From: Bacteroidales bacterium
Lineage (GTDB): Bacteria; Bacteroidota; Bacteroidia; Bacteroidales; F082
Assembly: GCA_024400305.1 (NCBI GenBank)
Contig: JAKSMX010000012.1
Span: 1-64,000 of the forward strand
Length of the DNA stretch: 64,000 bases
Direction of reading: 5' to 3'
Positions 43,612-51,847 of the stretch are shown here, one piece after another. A model generated the notes under the pieces. The model ran no database searches and was not told where the DNA came from. It saw only the letters and a program-made list of their open reading frames with translations. Position 1 is the first letter of the stretch, and each line of letters begins with the position of its first letter. The position numbers and the translations under genes are program-made.

Positions 43612-44994
43612 ATGCCATTAATCAAATCAATTTCCGGATTCCGCGGGACAATTGGCGGCAGGCCGGACGACGGATTGACTCCGATAGATATTGTAAGGCT
43701 CACGTCAGCCTTTATTTGTTTGATCAGACGCAGCGGCGTAAGACGTCCACGCATCGTTGTCGGTCGCGACGGACGCCTCTCTGGCTTCATGGTGAACCAG
43801 CTCGTATGCGGAAACCTTCAGGCCATGGGCGCTGATGTCATCGACATCGGTCTCAGCACGACCCCGACAACGGAGATCGCAGTCACAGAACTGAAAGCTG
43901 ACGGCGGCGTAATTCTTACCGCCTCACATAATCCGAAAGAGTGGAATGCCCTGAAACTCCTTGATAATAAAGGTGAATTCATCGATGCAGCCGATGGCAA
44001 GTGGCTTCTCGGAAAAGCCGCAGCCGAAGATTATGAATTTTCTCCGATTGACGAAATAGGGAGTTATACCTTGGCTGAAGGCTGGATGGAACGTCATGCC
44101 GACATGGTCTGCAAGCTCCCGTTGGTGAAGAGGGAACTCATCGAAAAAGCCGGTCTTAAAGTTGTCGTTGACGGTGTCAACTCAACCGGCGGAATGGCTA
44201 TCCCTATGCTTCTCAGGAAGTTGGGCGTGAAAGACATCATCGAGCTTAACTGTGAGGTGACTGGAGATTTCGCACACAACCCGGAACCTCTTGCGGTGAA
44301 TCTCGTTGACACCTGCGCCAAAGTGAAGGAATGCGGCGCCGACCTCGGCATCGTCGTTGACCCTGACGTTGACCGCCTCGCATTCATCAATGAGAAAGGC
44401 GAGATGTACGGCGAGGAATATACTTTGGTGACGGTGGCATCATATATCCTCGAACATAAGAAGGGCAACACGGTTTCAAACCTTTCGTCAACACGTGCTT
44501 TGCGTGACGTGACCAACGCCGCTGGCGGGCAGTATTCCGCGGCGGCGGTCGGTGAGGTGAACGTGGTCGCCAAGATGAAGGAAGTCGGTGCTGTCATCGG
44601 TGGCGAAGGCAATGGCGGCGTCATTTATCCTGAAATTCACTACGGACGCGACGCTCTCGTCGGTGTCGGTCTTTTCTTGACATATCTCGCTGAAAATCAT
44701 TGCGCTGTGTCGGAACTGAAGAAGAGGTTCCCGCTTTATTACATGTCGAAAAACAAGATTCAGCTCACTCCGGCAACCGATGTCGATGGCATCCTCGCAA
44801 AGATGGCGGAGAAGTTCAAAAACGAACAGGTCACGACAATCGATGGCGTGAAAATAGATTTCGCAGATGGCTGGGTGCATCTGCGCAAGTCAAACACCGA
44901 GCCAATCATACGCGTCTATTCTGAAGGCAAGTCGGAAGAGGAAGCCGACCGCCTCGCACAGATGATGCTTGAAGAAGCAAGAAAAATGATGTAA
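43612..44994 (+). CDS. glmM: Phosphoglucosamine mutase
   Basis: Alpha-D-phosphohexomutase, 460 residues, most similar to the GlmM type that makes glucosamine-1-phosphate for UDP-GlcNAc. Visible: start ISGFRGTIGGRP, the phosphoserine loop LTASHNPKEWNALK, the metal loop VDPDVDRLAFINEKG, the sugar-binding loop GGEGNGGVIYPEIHYGRDA, and the phosphate-binding RKSNTEPIIRVY. A second phosphohexomutase of the PMM/PGM type lies at 47971-49320, so the two share the work of hexose-phosphate isomerisation. Confidence 0.9.
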   Translation: MPLIKSISGFRGTIGGRPDDGLTPIDIVRLTSAFICLIRRSGVRRPRIVVGRDGRLSGFMVNQLVCGNLQAMGADVIDIGLSTTPTTEIAVTELKADGGVILTASHNPKEWNALKLLDNKGEFIDAADGKWLLGKAAAEDYEFSPIDEIGSYTLAEGWMERHADMVCKLPLVKRELIEKAGLKVVVDGVNSTGGMAIPMLLRKLGVKDIIELNCEVTGDFAHNPEPLAVNLVDTCAKVKECGADLGIVVDPDVDRLAFINEKGEMYGEEYTLVTVASYILEHKKGNTVSNLSSTRALRDVTNAAGGQYSAAAVGEVNVVAKMKEVGAVIGGEGNGGVIYPEIHYGRDALVGVGLFLTYLAENHCAVSELKKRFPLYYMSKNKIQLTPATDVDGILAKMAEKFKNEQVTTIDGVKIDFADGWVHLRKSNTEPIIRVYSEGKSEEEADRLAQMMLEEARKMM

Positions 44995-45003
44995 ATCTGT
45001 AAA

Positions 45004-45040
45004 AACGGGTGACGGAGAGAAGTGAATCCCGTCGCCCGTT
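45004..45040 (+). promoter_or_regulatory. Stem-loop between glmM and the small basic gene
   Basis: AACGGGTGACGG (45004-45015) pairs with CCGTCGCCCGTT (45029-45040), 12 bp with one G-T, and a 13-nt loop. There is no T run after it, so it is not a standard terminator. It lies between the glmM stop and the next start and may be a processing or attenuation site. Confidence 0.55.
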
Positions 45041-45059
45041 ACCCTTAAAATTTAATGAC

Positions 45060-45299
45060 ATGAATAAGAAAAACAAAAAACGCCGCAGGAATTACAAGTT
45101 TCATGCCGTGACGTTCAAGCTCACACAAGGGCAGTACAAGTCTCTCACGAATTATTGCAAAGCAAGGAAGACCACGCCTATCAAGTTGATTAAGAAAAAC
45201 ATAGAACGCTTTATCTCTCATTATGAGTACGGCGTTCCGGAGGAGTTGTATCTCTGCGAGAATCAGCTTGCTCTTTTTGAAGAGGATAATGTCAATTAG
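45060..45299 (+). CDS. Small basic protein of unknown function (79 aa)
   Basis: A short frame starting at ATG 45060 with an extremely basic N-terminus (MNKKNKKRRRNYKFH), then VTFKLTQGQYKSLTNYCKARKT, given in part here as TFKLTQGQYKSLTNYCKA, and an acidic tail (LALFEEDNVN). One short strand followed by two helices could be a ribbon-helix-helix or similar nucleic-acid-binding unit; this is only a guess. It lies 65 bp behind glmM after a stem-loop, on the same strand, and converges with recR. Codon use looks like that of the neighbours, which supports a real gene. Confidence 0.65.
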   Translation: MNKKNKKRRRNYKFHAVTFKLTQGQYKSLTNYCKARKTTPIKLIKKNIERFISHYEYGVPEELYLCENQLALFEEDNVN

Positions 45300-45319
45300 G
45301 CTGATGTCTTTAAAATCTG

Positions 45320-45928
45320 TTATTTGTTGAACGGCACGCGGTTTGCGATTGAGCGTCCGAGCGTGACTTCGTCTGCAAATTCCAAGGCGTCGCCGACGGA
45401 AATGCCCTTGGCGATGACGGTTATTGATCCTTGGAAATGTTTTAACATCTTGTAAATGTAGAAGTTAGTGGTGTCGCCTTCAATTGTCGCCGGCAACGCC
45501 AATATTATCTCCCTGAAGTTTTCCTTTATGCTTCTTTCAACTAATTCTTTGATTCTCAAATCGTTTGGCGAAACTCCGTTGATTGGGTCAATGACACCGC
45601 CGAGCACGTGGTAAACCCCGTTGAACGAACTTGTCCGCTCTATTGCCATCACATCGCGCATGTCGGCGACGACACAAAGCAAGCCGTTGTCTCTCTTCGG
45701 ATTGGAACAAATGGAGCATACGTCATTGTCGCTGATGTTGTAACAGTGCTTGCAAAGAACGATGTTGTTCCTCATGTTCAACAGTGATTGCGACAGCATT
45801 TCTGTCGAGATTTTCTCTTCGCCAAGAAGATGAAGAGACAATCTCAATGCGGTCTTTCGCCCGATTCCGGGCAGTTTTGCGAGTTCGTCAACGGCTTTTT
45901 CAAGCAGAATTGAAGAATATTCAGCCAT
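45320..45928 (-). CDS. recR: Recombination mediator protein RecR
   Basis: DNA-repair protein that, with RecO and RecF, loads RecA on gaps; 202 residues from ATG 45928. Visible: the helix-hairpin-helix DELAKLPGIGRKTALRLSLHLL, given in part as LPGIGRKTALRLSLHLL, the zinc finger CKHCYN..... CSIC, the Toprim domain (LLCVVADMRDVMAIERT, YHVLGGVIDPINGVSPNDL) and the C-terminal EVTLGRSIANR. Complete and of normal length. Confidence 0.96.
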   Translation of the reverse strand: MAEYSSILLEKAVDELAKLPGIGRKTALRLSLHLLGEEKISTEMLSQSLLNMRNNIVLCKHCYNISDNDVCSICSNPKRDNGLLCVVADMRDVMAIERTSSFNGVYHVLGGVIDPINGVSPNDLRIKELVERSIKENFREIILALPATIEGDTTNFYIYKMLKHFQGSITVIAKGISVGDALEFADEVTLGRSIANRVPFNK

Positions 45929-45943
45929 AGATAAGAATTTTTG

Positions 45944-45951
45944 CAAAAATA
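45944..45951 (-). promoter_or_regulatory. -7 promoter element of recR
   Basis: CAAAAATA reads TATTTTTG on the minus strand, 15 bp before the recR start; divergent from the element at 45965-45972. Confidence 0.5.
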
Positions 45952-45964
45952 CGTTATTTATCTA

Positions 45965-45972
45965 TATTTTTG
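45965..45972 (+). promoter_or_regulatory. -7 promoter element of the MORN-repeat gene
   Basis: TATTTTTG, 16 bp before ATG 45989. Confidence 0.5.
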
Positions 45973-45988
45973 CAAAAAATTAAACACA

Positions 45989-46546
45989 ATGAAAAGAATA
46001 TGTTTTCTTGCACTTCTGATGTCGGTGTCTTTGTTTTTGCCGGCACAGAACAGGACTGACAAGGAAGGCCGCCGCCAAGGGCAATGGATTGATTATCATG
46101 ACAATGGGAAAATAAAAAGCAAAGGTTCCTTCGTGAATGGTTTCCCCGTCGGTGAATTTATATACTTTAACGAGAGTGGTGTGCTTTATGCGAAAACTGT
46201 TTTTTCGGAAAACGGAATTGATGCGTCAACGAAGATTTATTCAGAGAACGGAAACGTTGTCGCAAAAGGTTTTTACAAAAACAGAAAACGTGACGGTGAA
46301 TGGCAGTATTTTGATGAGATTCAAGGGATTACGATATTGATTGAGACTTATCGGAATGGCGTTCTTGATGGCCGTTGGGTTTCGTATTACAAGACTGGCG
46401 AGCCGCAGTTTGAGGGTCAGTACAAAAATGGAATCAAAGTGGGAAAATGGATGACCTACGATCCGGAGGGCGTGGTGATTTCTGTTGACACGTATGAGGA
46501 AGAAAATTTCAACGCCCCCGAACTCGAAGGCGTTGAACTTAATTGA
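45989..46546 (+). CDS. Exported MORN-repeat protein (YwqK-like)
   Basis: Secreted or periplasmic protein, 185 residues, with signal peptide MKRICFLALLMSVSLFLPAQ. The mature part consists of MORN-type repeats: QGQWIDYHDNGKIKSKGSF, GEFIYFNESGVLYAKT, DGEWQYFDEIQG, DGRWVSYYKTGEPQFEGQY, VGKWMTYDPEGVV. Databases often label such proteins as toxin-antitoxin YwqK family, but no toxin is adjacent and the signal peptide argues against that role. Single gene, convergent with the TPR lipoprotein gene (8-bp gap). Confidence 0.82.
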   Translation: MKRICFLALLMSVSLFLPAQNRTDKEGRRQGQWIDYHDNGKIKSKGSFVNGFPVGEFIYFNESGVLYAKTVFSENGIDASTKIYSENGNVVAKGFYKNRKRDGEWQYFDEIQGITILIETYRNGVLDGRWVSYYKTGEPQFEGQYKNGIKVGKWMTYDPEGVVISVDTYEEENFNAPELEGVELN

Positions 46547-46554
46547 TCGTCCGA

Positions 46555-46965
46555 TTAATAACAGTGCTTCGTGTAATCCTGCATGCAGCTCCTGCCGTAT
46601 TGTTCGGCTAATTTGAAGTAGTAGCACGCCATGTCTCTGTCGTTGTTGATCCTGTAATACAACCCGATGTTGAAATATCCGTCGGCATAGTCGGGCTTTA
46701 TTCCCACTGATTTCAGCCAGCAGTTCAGAGCGTCTTCCTTCTGCTGGATGTTCATGTATGAGCATCCGAGGTAGTAATACGCCTCGTAATTGTTTTTGTC
46801 GGTCTTGATTGCTTTCTCAAATTTTTCAATGGCTTCCTCGTATTGGCTGGCATAATGATAATCAATGCCTTCGTTTAAATACGCCCTTGATTTCTCTGGA
46901 TCTTGTCCGCAACTTGCCAAAAAAGTCAGTGCGAACAGGCTTGTAAAGTAAAGTAATTTCTTCAT
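46555..46965 (-). CDS. TPR lipoprotein (136 aa)
   Basis: Small lipoprotein with SPII signal (ALTFLASC, Cys at residue 16) and two to three TPR units (SRAYLNEGIDYHYASQYEEA, YEAYYYLGCSYMNIQQKEDA, ADGYFNIGLYYRINNDRDMA). The C-terminal segment is Cys-containing (RSCMQDYTKHC). ATG 46965 gives the signal peptide; an upstream in-frame start would overlap the DUF2279 gene. It is the last gene of the dapF-mltG operon. Confidence 0.85.
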   Translation of the reverse strand: MKKLLYFTSLFALTFLASCGQDPEKSRAYLNEGIDYHYASQYEEAIEKFEKAIKTDKNNYEAYYYLGCSYMNIQQKEDALNCWLKSVGIKPDYADGYFNIGLYYRINNDRDMACYYFKLAEQYGRSCMQDYTKHCY

Positions 46966-46996
46966 ATTTGTTGTGATTTTATCTTTGTCATAATTG

Positions 46997-47962
46997 TTAA
47001 AAATAAAGCCAGTATCCGGTCCATTCCCCACTTGTGATGTATTCTAAGGCTGGCATCGGGATCTTTATGAAACTTAACACTTTCAACGTGTATTTCCAAA
47101 ATTTATTGTGTGCCGGGATTCTTGTCAGGTCGATGTCCAATGAAAGCAGAAATCTTCTGTTTCTTTCGAAAGACGGAACTGGTTTGCCGTGATATTCTGT
47201 TGAATTTTCAAAAGAGCCGGTCATGCCGTCGGCTCCGTATCCGACAGCGACGTTGAGCCATGCCGGGAATTTGCTTTCTTCTTTGAGAAACAATGACTTG
47301 AAGTTGCACGATGCCCAAATCGTGATTCCGTTGTAGTCTTTTATTGTCTGTTCAATGAAGTTTTTGCCGAGTAAGTCGGGGCGGTATTGGGCGTATTTTG
47401 TGGTGTGAAACGAATATTTCAAGGCGATTCGTTGCTCGTGCCAAAGGAACTGCTGCCCGATGAAAAGCCCGGCTCCGATGGCGTTTGCGGTCATGTCGCC
47501 CCACGAAAATCCCCAGCCGTCAGAAAAACCGTCGAAAATCTCGACTGTGGTCAGGAAGGCGAATCCGAGCGAGCCTCCAATCCAGATGGAACGTTTTTCA
47601 TCGAGTCCGGTCGCTCTAAACGCTTCATAACCAACCATTCCGATGTTATATGCGGCTGCGGCGTGGCCCATCTTGTCCATCTGAAGCCATTCTCTATTAT
47701 CGTTGAAGAAATGAAAATCCGACTGCGGATAATCGGCGTACCATGCGAAATAAAGCCCCGTCATCGATGCCACATAAAGCCCGCCGGTGACACCGCCGAC
47801 GATGGCGACGTTGCGTTTTGTCTTTTCGTACAACGTGTTTGTTTCGTGGGACTTGTAGTTGCCTTTTTCTGTTTTCGTTTTTATCAATATCTCGGCATGT
47901 TCACTCGCCGAAGCAAGCAAAATGCTCAAAATCAATAATATCGATAAAATGATCTGTTTCAA
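46997..47962 (-). CDS. DUF2279 envelope protein
   Basis: Exported or membrane protein, 321 residues, with an N-terminal signal (ILSILLILSILLASASEH). The DUF2279/YfiM-like core shows FHFFNDNREWLQMDKMGHAAAAYN, given in part as NREWLQMDKMGHAAAAYN, and VEIFDGFSDGWGFSWGDM, with hydrophobic glycine-rich segments. The conserved His and Asp/Glu residues in the core suggest an enzyme or ligand-binding site, but none has been shown that I know of. It lies 8 bp behind the phosphohexomutase gene. Confidence 0.8.
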   Translation of the reverse strand: MKQIILSILLILSILLASASEHAEILIKTKTEKGNYKSHETNTLYEKTKRNVAIVGGVTGGLYVASMTGLYFAWYADYPQSDFHFFNDNREWLQMDKMGHAAAAYNIGMVGYEAFRATGLDEKRSIWIGGSLGFAFLTTVEIFDGFSDGWGFSWGDMTANAIGAGLFIGQQFLWHEQRIALKYSFHTTKYAQYRPDLLGKNFIEQTIKDYNGITIWASCNFKSLFLKEESKFPAWLNVAVGYGADGMTGSFENSTEYHGKPVPSFERNRRFLLSLDIDLTRIPAHNKFWKYTLKVLSFIKIPMPALEYITSGEWTGYWLYF

Positions 47963-47970
47963 CGCGGTCG

Positions 47971-49320
47971 TTATTTGTGTTTGTTGATGATTTTTGTGAC
48001 AGTTTCAATTGTTTCGTGCAATTTTTCTTCTGACTTGGCTTCGGCTAAAAATCTGAGATACGGTTCGGTGTTTGACGGTCTGATGTTCAACCACCAGTCT
48101 TGATAATCAAGGCGATAACCGTCAAAATCGAGGAAACGCTTCGGTTTTTCAAGATTCATGAAATGGTCTCTGACAGCATTCATGGCTTCTTGTTTCTTCT
48201 CAATTGTGAAGTTGATTTCGCCGGAATTGTGATAATTGGTTATCTCATTGATAATCTGTGACATGGTTCCGCCTTTTGATTTTAATTTTGACAAAAGTCT
48301 CAAAACAAGCAGTGCCGCCATTATCCCTGAATCTGAATAGTAGAAGTCGCGGAAATAATAATGTCCGGCAAGCTCGCCACCGAAACATCCGTCCAACTCT
48401 TTGAGTTTCAATGCGGCATAAGCTCGACCGACGCGCCACGTCTCCACTTTTGAACCATAGAGCCTGCCGAGATATTCCTGAATCGCCCTCGATGACCTGA
48501 TGTCTTGCAGCACAATGCCTTTTTGATGTTTCTCGCCAAAGAAATAGTTGCCTAAAAAAGCGATTATCAAGTCGGGGGAGATGAATTGTCCTTTTTCGTC
48601 GATGAAAGTGATGCGGTCGGCGTCGCCGTCGAAAAGCAGCCCGATGTCGCATTTGTTGTTTAAAACCGTTTTTTTGATCTGAATCTGATTCTCCGCTTCC
48701 AGCGGATTCGGCTCGTGATTCGGGAAACTTCCGTCAAGAATGTCATTAATATAATAAGGTGTGTCGCCGAGCAATTTCTTGATGAAAAGACACGAAGCTC
48801 CGTTGCTGCAATCAATCCCTATTTTCAAATTGTTTATGTTTCCGATGAACTGTCTCTGAAAATCAATGTATTGTGAGTAAACGTCGATGTCTCTTGTGAC
48901 ACCTTGTTCCTCCGCGATTGGTGTCTCAACATCTGATTCGACAAGTTTTTCAAGTTCGTTCAGCCCGGTGTCATAACCGACCGGTTTTGCATCTTTTGCG
49001 CTGATTTTGAATCCGTTGTAGTTTGACGGGTTGTGCGACGCAGTAATCATCACCGAAGCCTCGTAACCGAATTTCGCCGTTGACCAATATATCAGTGGAG
49101 TCGTGGAAAGCCCGATGCTGTCAACGTCAACACCTCTGTCATTCAATCCTTTAGTGAGCTGTGCGAAAGCGATGTCTGACGATAGGCGCATGTCTCGCCC
49201 GACAAGGAAAGTGTTGGTTTTCAATATGTCAGGCAGGAAATACCCGATTCTGTATGCAATTTCCTCGTTGAGGTCTGAACCCCAGACACCCCGTATGTCG
49301 TATGCTTTGAATGCTTTCAT
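47971..49320 (-). CDS. Phosphomannomutase/phosphoglucomutase
   Basis: Alpha-D-phosphohexomutase of the bifunctional PMM/PGM type, 449 residues, which interconverts hexose 1- and 6-phosphates for nucleotide-sugar synthesis. Visible: FKAYDIRGVWGSDLN at the start, the phosphoserine loop VMITASHNPSNYNGFKIS, the metal loop LLFDGDADRITFID, the sugar loop CFGGELAGHYYFRD and the phosphate loop IRPSNTEPYLRFL. The start overlaps the mltG stop by 4 bp. Confidence 0.93.
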   Translation of the reverse strand: MKAFKAYDIRGVWGSDLNEEIAYRIGYFLPDILKTNTFLVGRDMRLSSDIAFAQLTKGLNDRGVDVDSIGLSTTPLIYWSTAKFGYEASVMITASHNPSNYNGFKISAKDAKPVGYDTGLNELEKLVESDVETPIAEEQGVTRDIDVYSQYIDFQRQFIGNINNLKIGIDCSNGASCLFIKKLLGDTPYYINDILDGSFPNHEPNPLEAENQIQIKKTVLNNKCDIGLLFDGDADRITFIDEKGQFISPDLIIAFLGNYFFGEKHQKGIVLQDIRSSRAIQEYLGRLYGSKVETWRVGRAYAALKLKELDGCFGGELAGHYYFRDFYYSDSGIMAALLVLRLLSKLKSKGGTMSQIINEITNYHNSGEINFTIEKKQEAMNAVRDHFMNLEKPKRFLDFDGYRLDYQDWWLNIRPSNTEPYLRFLAEAKSEEKLHETIETVTKIINKHK

Positions 49321-50387
49321 CTGTAAATTCTTTGCTTGTTCAAAGCTCTTCTGTATTTCGCGGCGTTGGCGTTGTGTTCTCCAAGGTTTTTCGCAAATAC
49401 GTGTGAGCCGGAAAGGTCGTCTTTCGCACAGAAATAGAAATATTTGTGTTCTTCGGCGTTCAGAACTGCGTCGATGGCGGCAATCGACGGGATGCAGATC
49501 GGACCTGGCGGAAGCCCCGCATATTTGTAAGTGTTGTATGGCGACTCAATGTCCTTGTGAACGTCAAGAACCCTGTGGATCTCAAAATCACCCAAGGCGA
49601 AAACCAAGGTCGGGTCGGCTTGCAATGCCATCCGTTTTTTCAAGCGATTCAGGTAAACCCCCGCAATCGTCCGCATCTCTGAAACTTTCGTCGTCTCTTT
49701 GTCAACAATGGATGCCAAGACACTGACTTGCAATGGCGTGAGATTCTGATGTTCCGCTTTTTCCAGTCGTGTCTCGTTCCAGAAGTTTTCATATTCACGC
49801 CTCATCTTTTTAATGAAACCTTTTGCGTTTGTGTTCCAATAAAACTCGTAAGTGTTTGGAATAAAAAGACTTGCATAATTGTATTGGTTGAAACATTCCG
49901 CTTTGAGACAACTGTCGTTTTTTATTTCATTCAATATTGAAACGGAGTCGGCTTCAATCTGCTGACTGATTCTGCCGGCAAGCTGTTCAACGGTTCTCAC
50001 GTTGTTGAAAACAACTTTGACGGGCGTCTGTCTCCCTGAACGTAACATGCTGATTAATTGATAGTTGGACATTCCGTCTTTCAAAATGTAATGTCCGGGT
50101 TTGATGTGGTCAACGTAGTCGAGTCTTTTTGCGAGGATCTCGAAAAATCCTGGCTTGATAATGTAACATACGGAATTTATGCTGTCTTTAACTGATTGAA
50201 AATCAGAACCCGTGGCGATGAACAAAGAGACATCTTCGCCTTTGGGTGTTCTTACGTTTTCACCCCAGATGCATCTCGAAGCAAATGAAAATAACACAGC
50301 CAAAACTGCAAAAATCGTCGCCGAAATCAAAATGCACATTCTGATGATTCTGTGTTTCTTTTCATTTATTTTGGACTTTATTTTCAT
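49317..50387 (-). CDS. mltG: Endolytic murein transglycosylase MltG
   Basis: Inner-membrane lytic transglycosylase that cuts nascent peptidoglycan, 356 residues. One TM near residues 16-37, a LysM-like segment (GSDFQSVKDSINSVCYII, YVDHIKPGHYILKDG), then the YceG domain with the catalytic Glu in VLASIVDKETTKVSEM and the signature GLPPGPICIPSIAAIDAVL, NEAEHKYFYFCA as AEEHKYFYFCAKDD, and GSHVFAKNLGEHN. Four-base overlaps with both neighbours (GNAT upstream, phosphohexomutase downstream) show translational coupling. Confidence 0.96.
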   Translation of the reverse strand: MKIKSKINEKKHRIIRMCILISATIFAVLAVLFSFASRCIWGENVRTPKGEDVSLFIATGSDFQSVKDSINSVCYIIKPGFFEILAKRLDYVDHIKPGHYILKDGMSNYQLISMLRSGRQTPVKVVFNNVRTVEQLAGRISQQIEADSVSILNEIKNDSCLKAECFNQYNYASLFIPNTYEFYWNTNAKGFIKKMRREYENFWNETRLEKAEHQNLTPLQVSVLASIVDKETTKVSEMRTIAGVYLNRLKKRMALQADPTLVFALGDFEIHRVLDVHKDIESPYNTYKYAGLPPGPICIPSIAAIDAVLNAEEHKYFYFCAKDDLSGSHVFAKNLGEHNANAAKYRRALNKQRIYR

Positions 50388-50914
50388 ATTTTGTTTGTGT
50401 TAATTAGTTGATATTCAAGTTGGTCAATAAAACCGTCCGGTGTTTTGAGCCATTGTCTCCTGTGTCCGCATTTTTCAAACCCCGCTGACTCAAATAATTT
50501 TATGCTTTTTAAATTGTCAATGAAAGTGAGGATATATATCTGTTTGAGAATCAGAGTGTTGAAACAGTAATCAATGAGAATGTCAACGGCTTGTCTGGCG
50601 AATCCATTGTTTCTGAAATTCTCGTCAATCAAAATTCCGATTCCGGCACGCTCGTTGAAAGCATCGTAGTCATAAATGTCGATGCAGCCGATCGGCGTCT
50701 TGTCGTTACGGCTTTCAATCATCAGGCGGAGTTGTTTTTCTGAAATCAAGTCATTGTTATTCAACAGGAACTGTTCGATTTGGTGCATGGAGTAGGGGGC
50801 GAGTGTCTCGCTGACGCGCCAGATGCTGCGGTCGTTCTCCCACCTGTAGATGCAATCGGCATCGTAAGGCTCCGCAGTGCGTAAGGTTATATTTTCGTTG
50901 CTGAGAGACATCAT
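50384..50914 (-). CDS. GNAT-family N-acetyltransferase
   Basis: Acyl-CoA-dependent acetyltransferase of the RimJ/RimL-like group, 176 residues. ITLRTAEPYDADCIYRWEND at the start, a core with IGCIDIYDYD and AGIGILIDENFRNNGFARQA (acetyl-CoA loop), and the closing NLKSIKLFESAGFEKCGHRR. The start ATG 50914 overlaps the dapF stop (ATGATG with TGA), and a much longer frame upstream runs against dapF and is not used. Substrate unknown; the position between dapF and mltG is suggestive of a cell-wall or ribosomal target. Confidence 0.9.
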   Translation of the reverse strand: MMSLSNENITLRTAEPYDADCIYRWENDRSIWRVSETLAPYSMHQIEQFLLNNNDLISEKQLRLMIESRNDKTPIGCIDIYDYDAFNERAGIGILIDENFRNNGFARQAVDILIDYCFNTLILKQIYILTFIDNLKSIKLFESAGFEKCGHRRQWLKTPDGFIDQLEYQLINTNKI

Positions 50915-51717
50915 CTGTTCAAAAAATAAACTCCGTCGCAGACATGGGTCGCCGGGCCTGTCAGAACGACATCGTGGATGCTGTTGCCTTCTTTTTTGAA
51001 TTTCACGTTCAGTGTCGCCAACGTGGTTTTTATGTTGATGTCGTTGCCGCCGTACCATAACGCCGCCGCTATTGCAGAAGCGGTGACACCGGTGCCGCAC
51101 GCCAGGGTCTCGTCCTCGACACCGCGCTCGTATGTCCTTATACAATATTGACCGTCAATGATTTCCATGAAATCGACGTTGACACCATCGTCAGAAATGC
51201 TTTTATCGTATCTTATCGAAGCTCCGTTCTTGACGACATCATAATTTCTTAAATCCTTGACTTTTGTGACATAATGCGGCGAGCCTGTGTTGATTAGGAG
51301 TCTGTCATCGCTTATTTCAAAACTGTCAATATTGCGCATCGACAGTGACACCTTGTATTCTTTGGCGGATGTTTTGTTGACAAAAGCTTCGTGAATGCCA
51401 TCAATCGCCTCATAAACAATATGTTGTGAGGCGATTCCCTGTTCGTATGCGAAAGCGGCGACGCATCTCCCTCCGTTGCCGCAAAAAGTGCTCTCATGAC
51501 CGTCGCAGTTGTAATATTTCATGCGGAAATCATATTTGTCGGAAGGCAGAACCGCTATCAGCCCGTCGGCTCCGACGCCGGTGCGACGATGACAAATCTC
51601 AAAAATTTCCTCATCTGATGCAACAAAAGGGACATCTTTTGCGTTTACCATCACAAAATCATTACCAGCGCCATGAAATTTGCTGAATTTAATAAATTGA
51701 TTATCAAATATATTCAT
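50911..51717 (-). CDS. dapF: Diaminopimelate epimerase
   Basis: Converts LL- to meso-diaminopimelate for lysine and peptidoglycan synthesis, 268 residues from ATG 51717. Both catalytic cysteines are present, in FCGNGGRCVAAFA and LACGTGVTASAIAA, along with the N-terminal FSKFHGAGNDFVMVN and ERGVEDETLACG. A longer in-frame start lies in the AT-rich spacer and is unlikely. First gene of the operon dapF, GNAT, mltG, phosphohexomutase, DUF2279, TPR. Confidence 0.96.
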   Translation of the reverse strand: MNIFDNQFIKFSKFHGAGNDFVMVNAKDVPFVASDEEIFEICHRRTGVGADGLIAVLPSDKYDFRMKYYNCDGHESTFCGNGGRCVAAFAYEQGIASQHIVYEAIDGIHEAFVNKTSAKEYKVSLSMRNIDSFEISDDRLLINTGSPHYVTKVKDLRNYDVVKNGASIRYDKSISDDGVNVDFMEIIDGQYCIRTYERGVEDETLACGTGVTASAIAAALWYGGNDINIKTTLATLNVKFKKEGNSIHDVVLTGPATHVCDGVYFLNR

Positions 51718-51847
51718 AAATATCAAAATTGTTTTGCCAAAACAGATCTTTGGCAGGAAATTTGATGTAAAAGTAGCAAATTTTTTGCTATCGCAACAAA
51801 CAAACAACAAGAAATTTAAGACATAAGTTCAACTAAATTTTAAAAAC

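Noticed and set aside
45989..46546. Toxin-antitoxin module based on the YwqK-like name
   Set aside because: The protein has a signal peptide and MORN repeats, and no toxin-like gene is adjacent.
50914..51145. N-terminal extension of the GNAT protein
   Set aside because: The extended frame lies antiphase within dapF, is Arg/His-rich and unlike GNAT proteins; the ATG overlapping the dapF stop is a normal coupled start.
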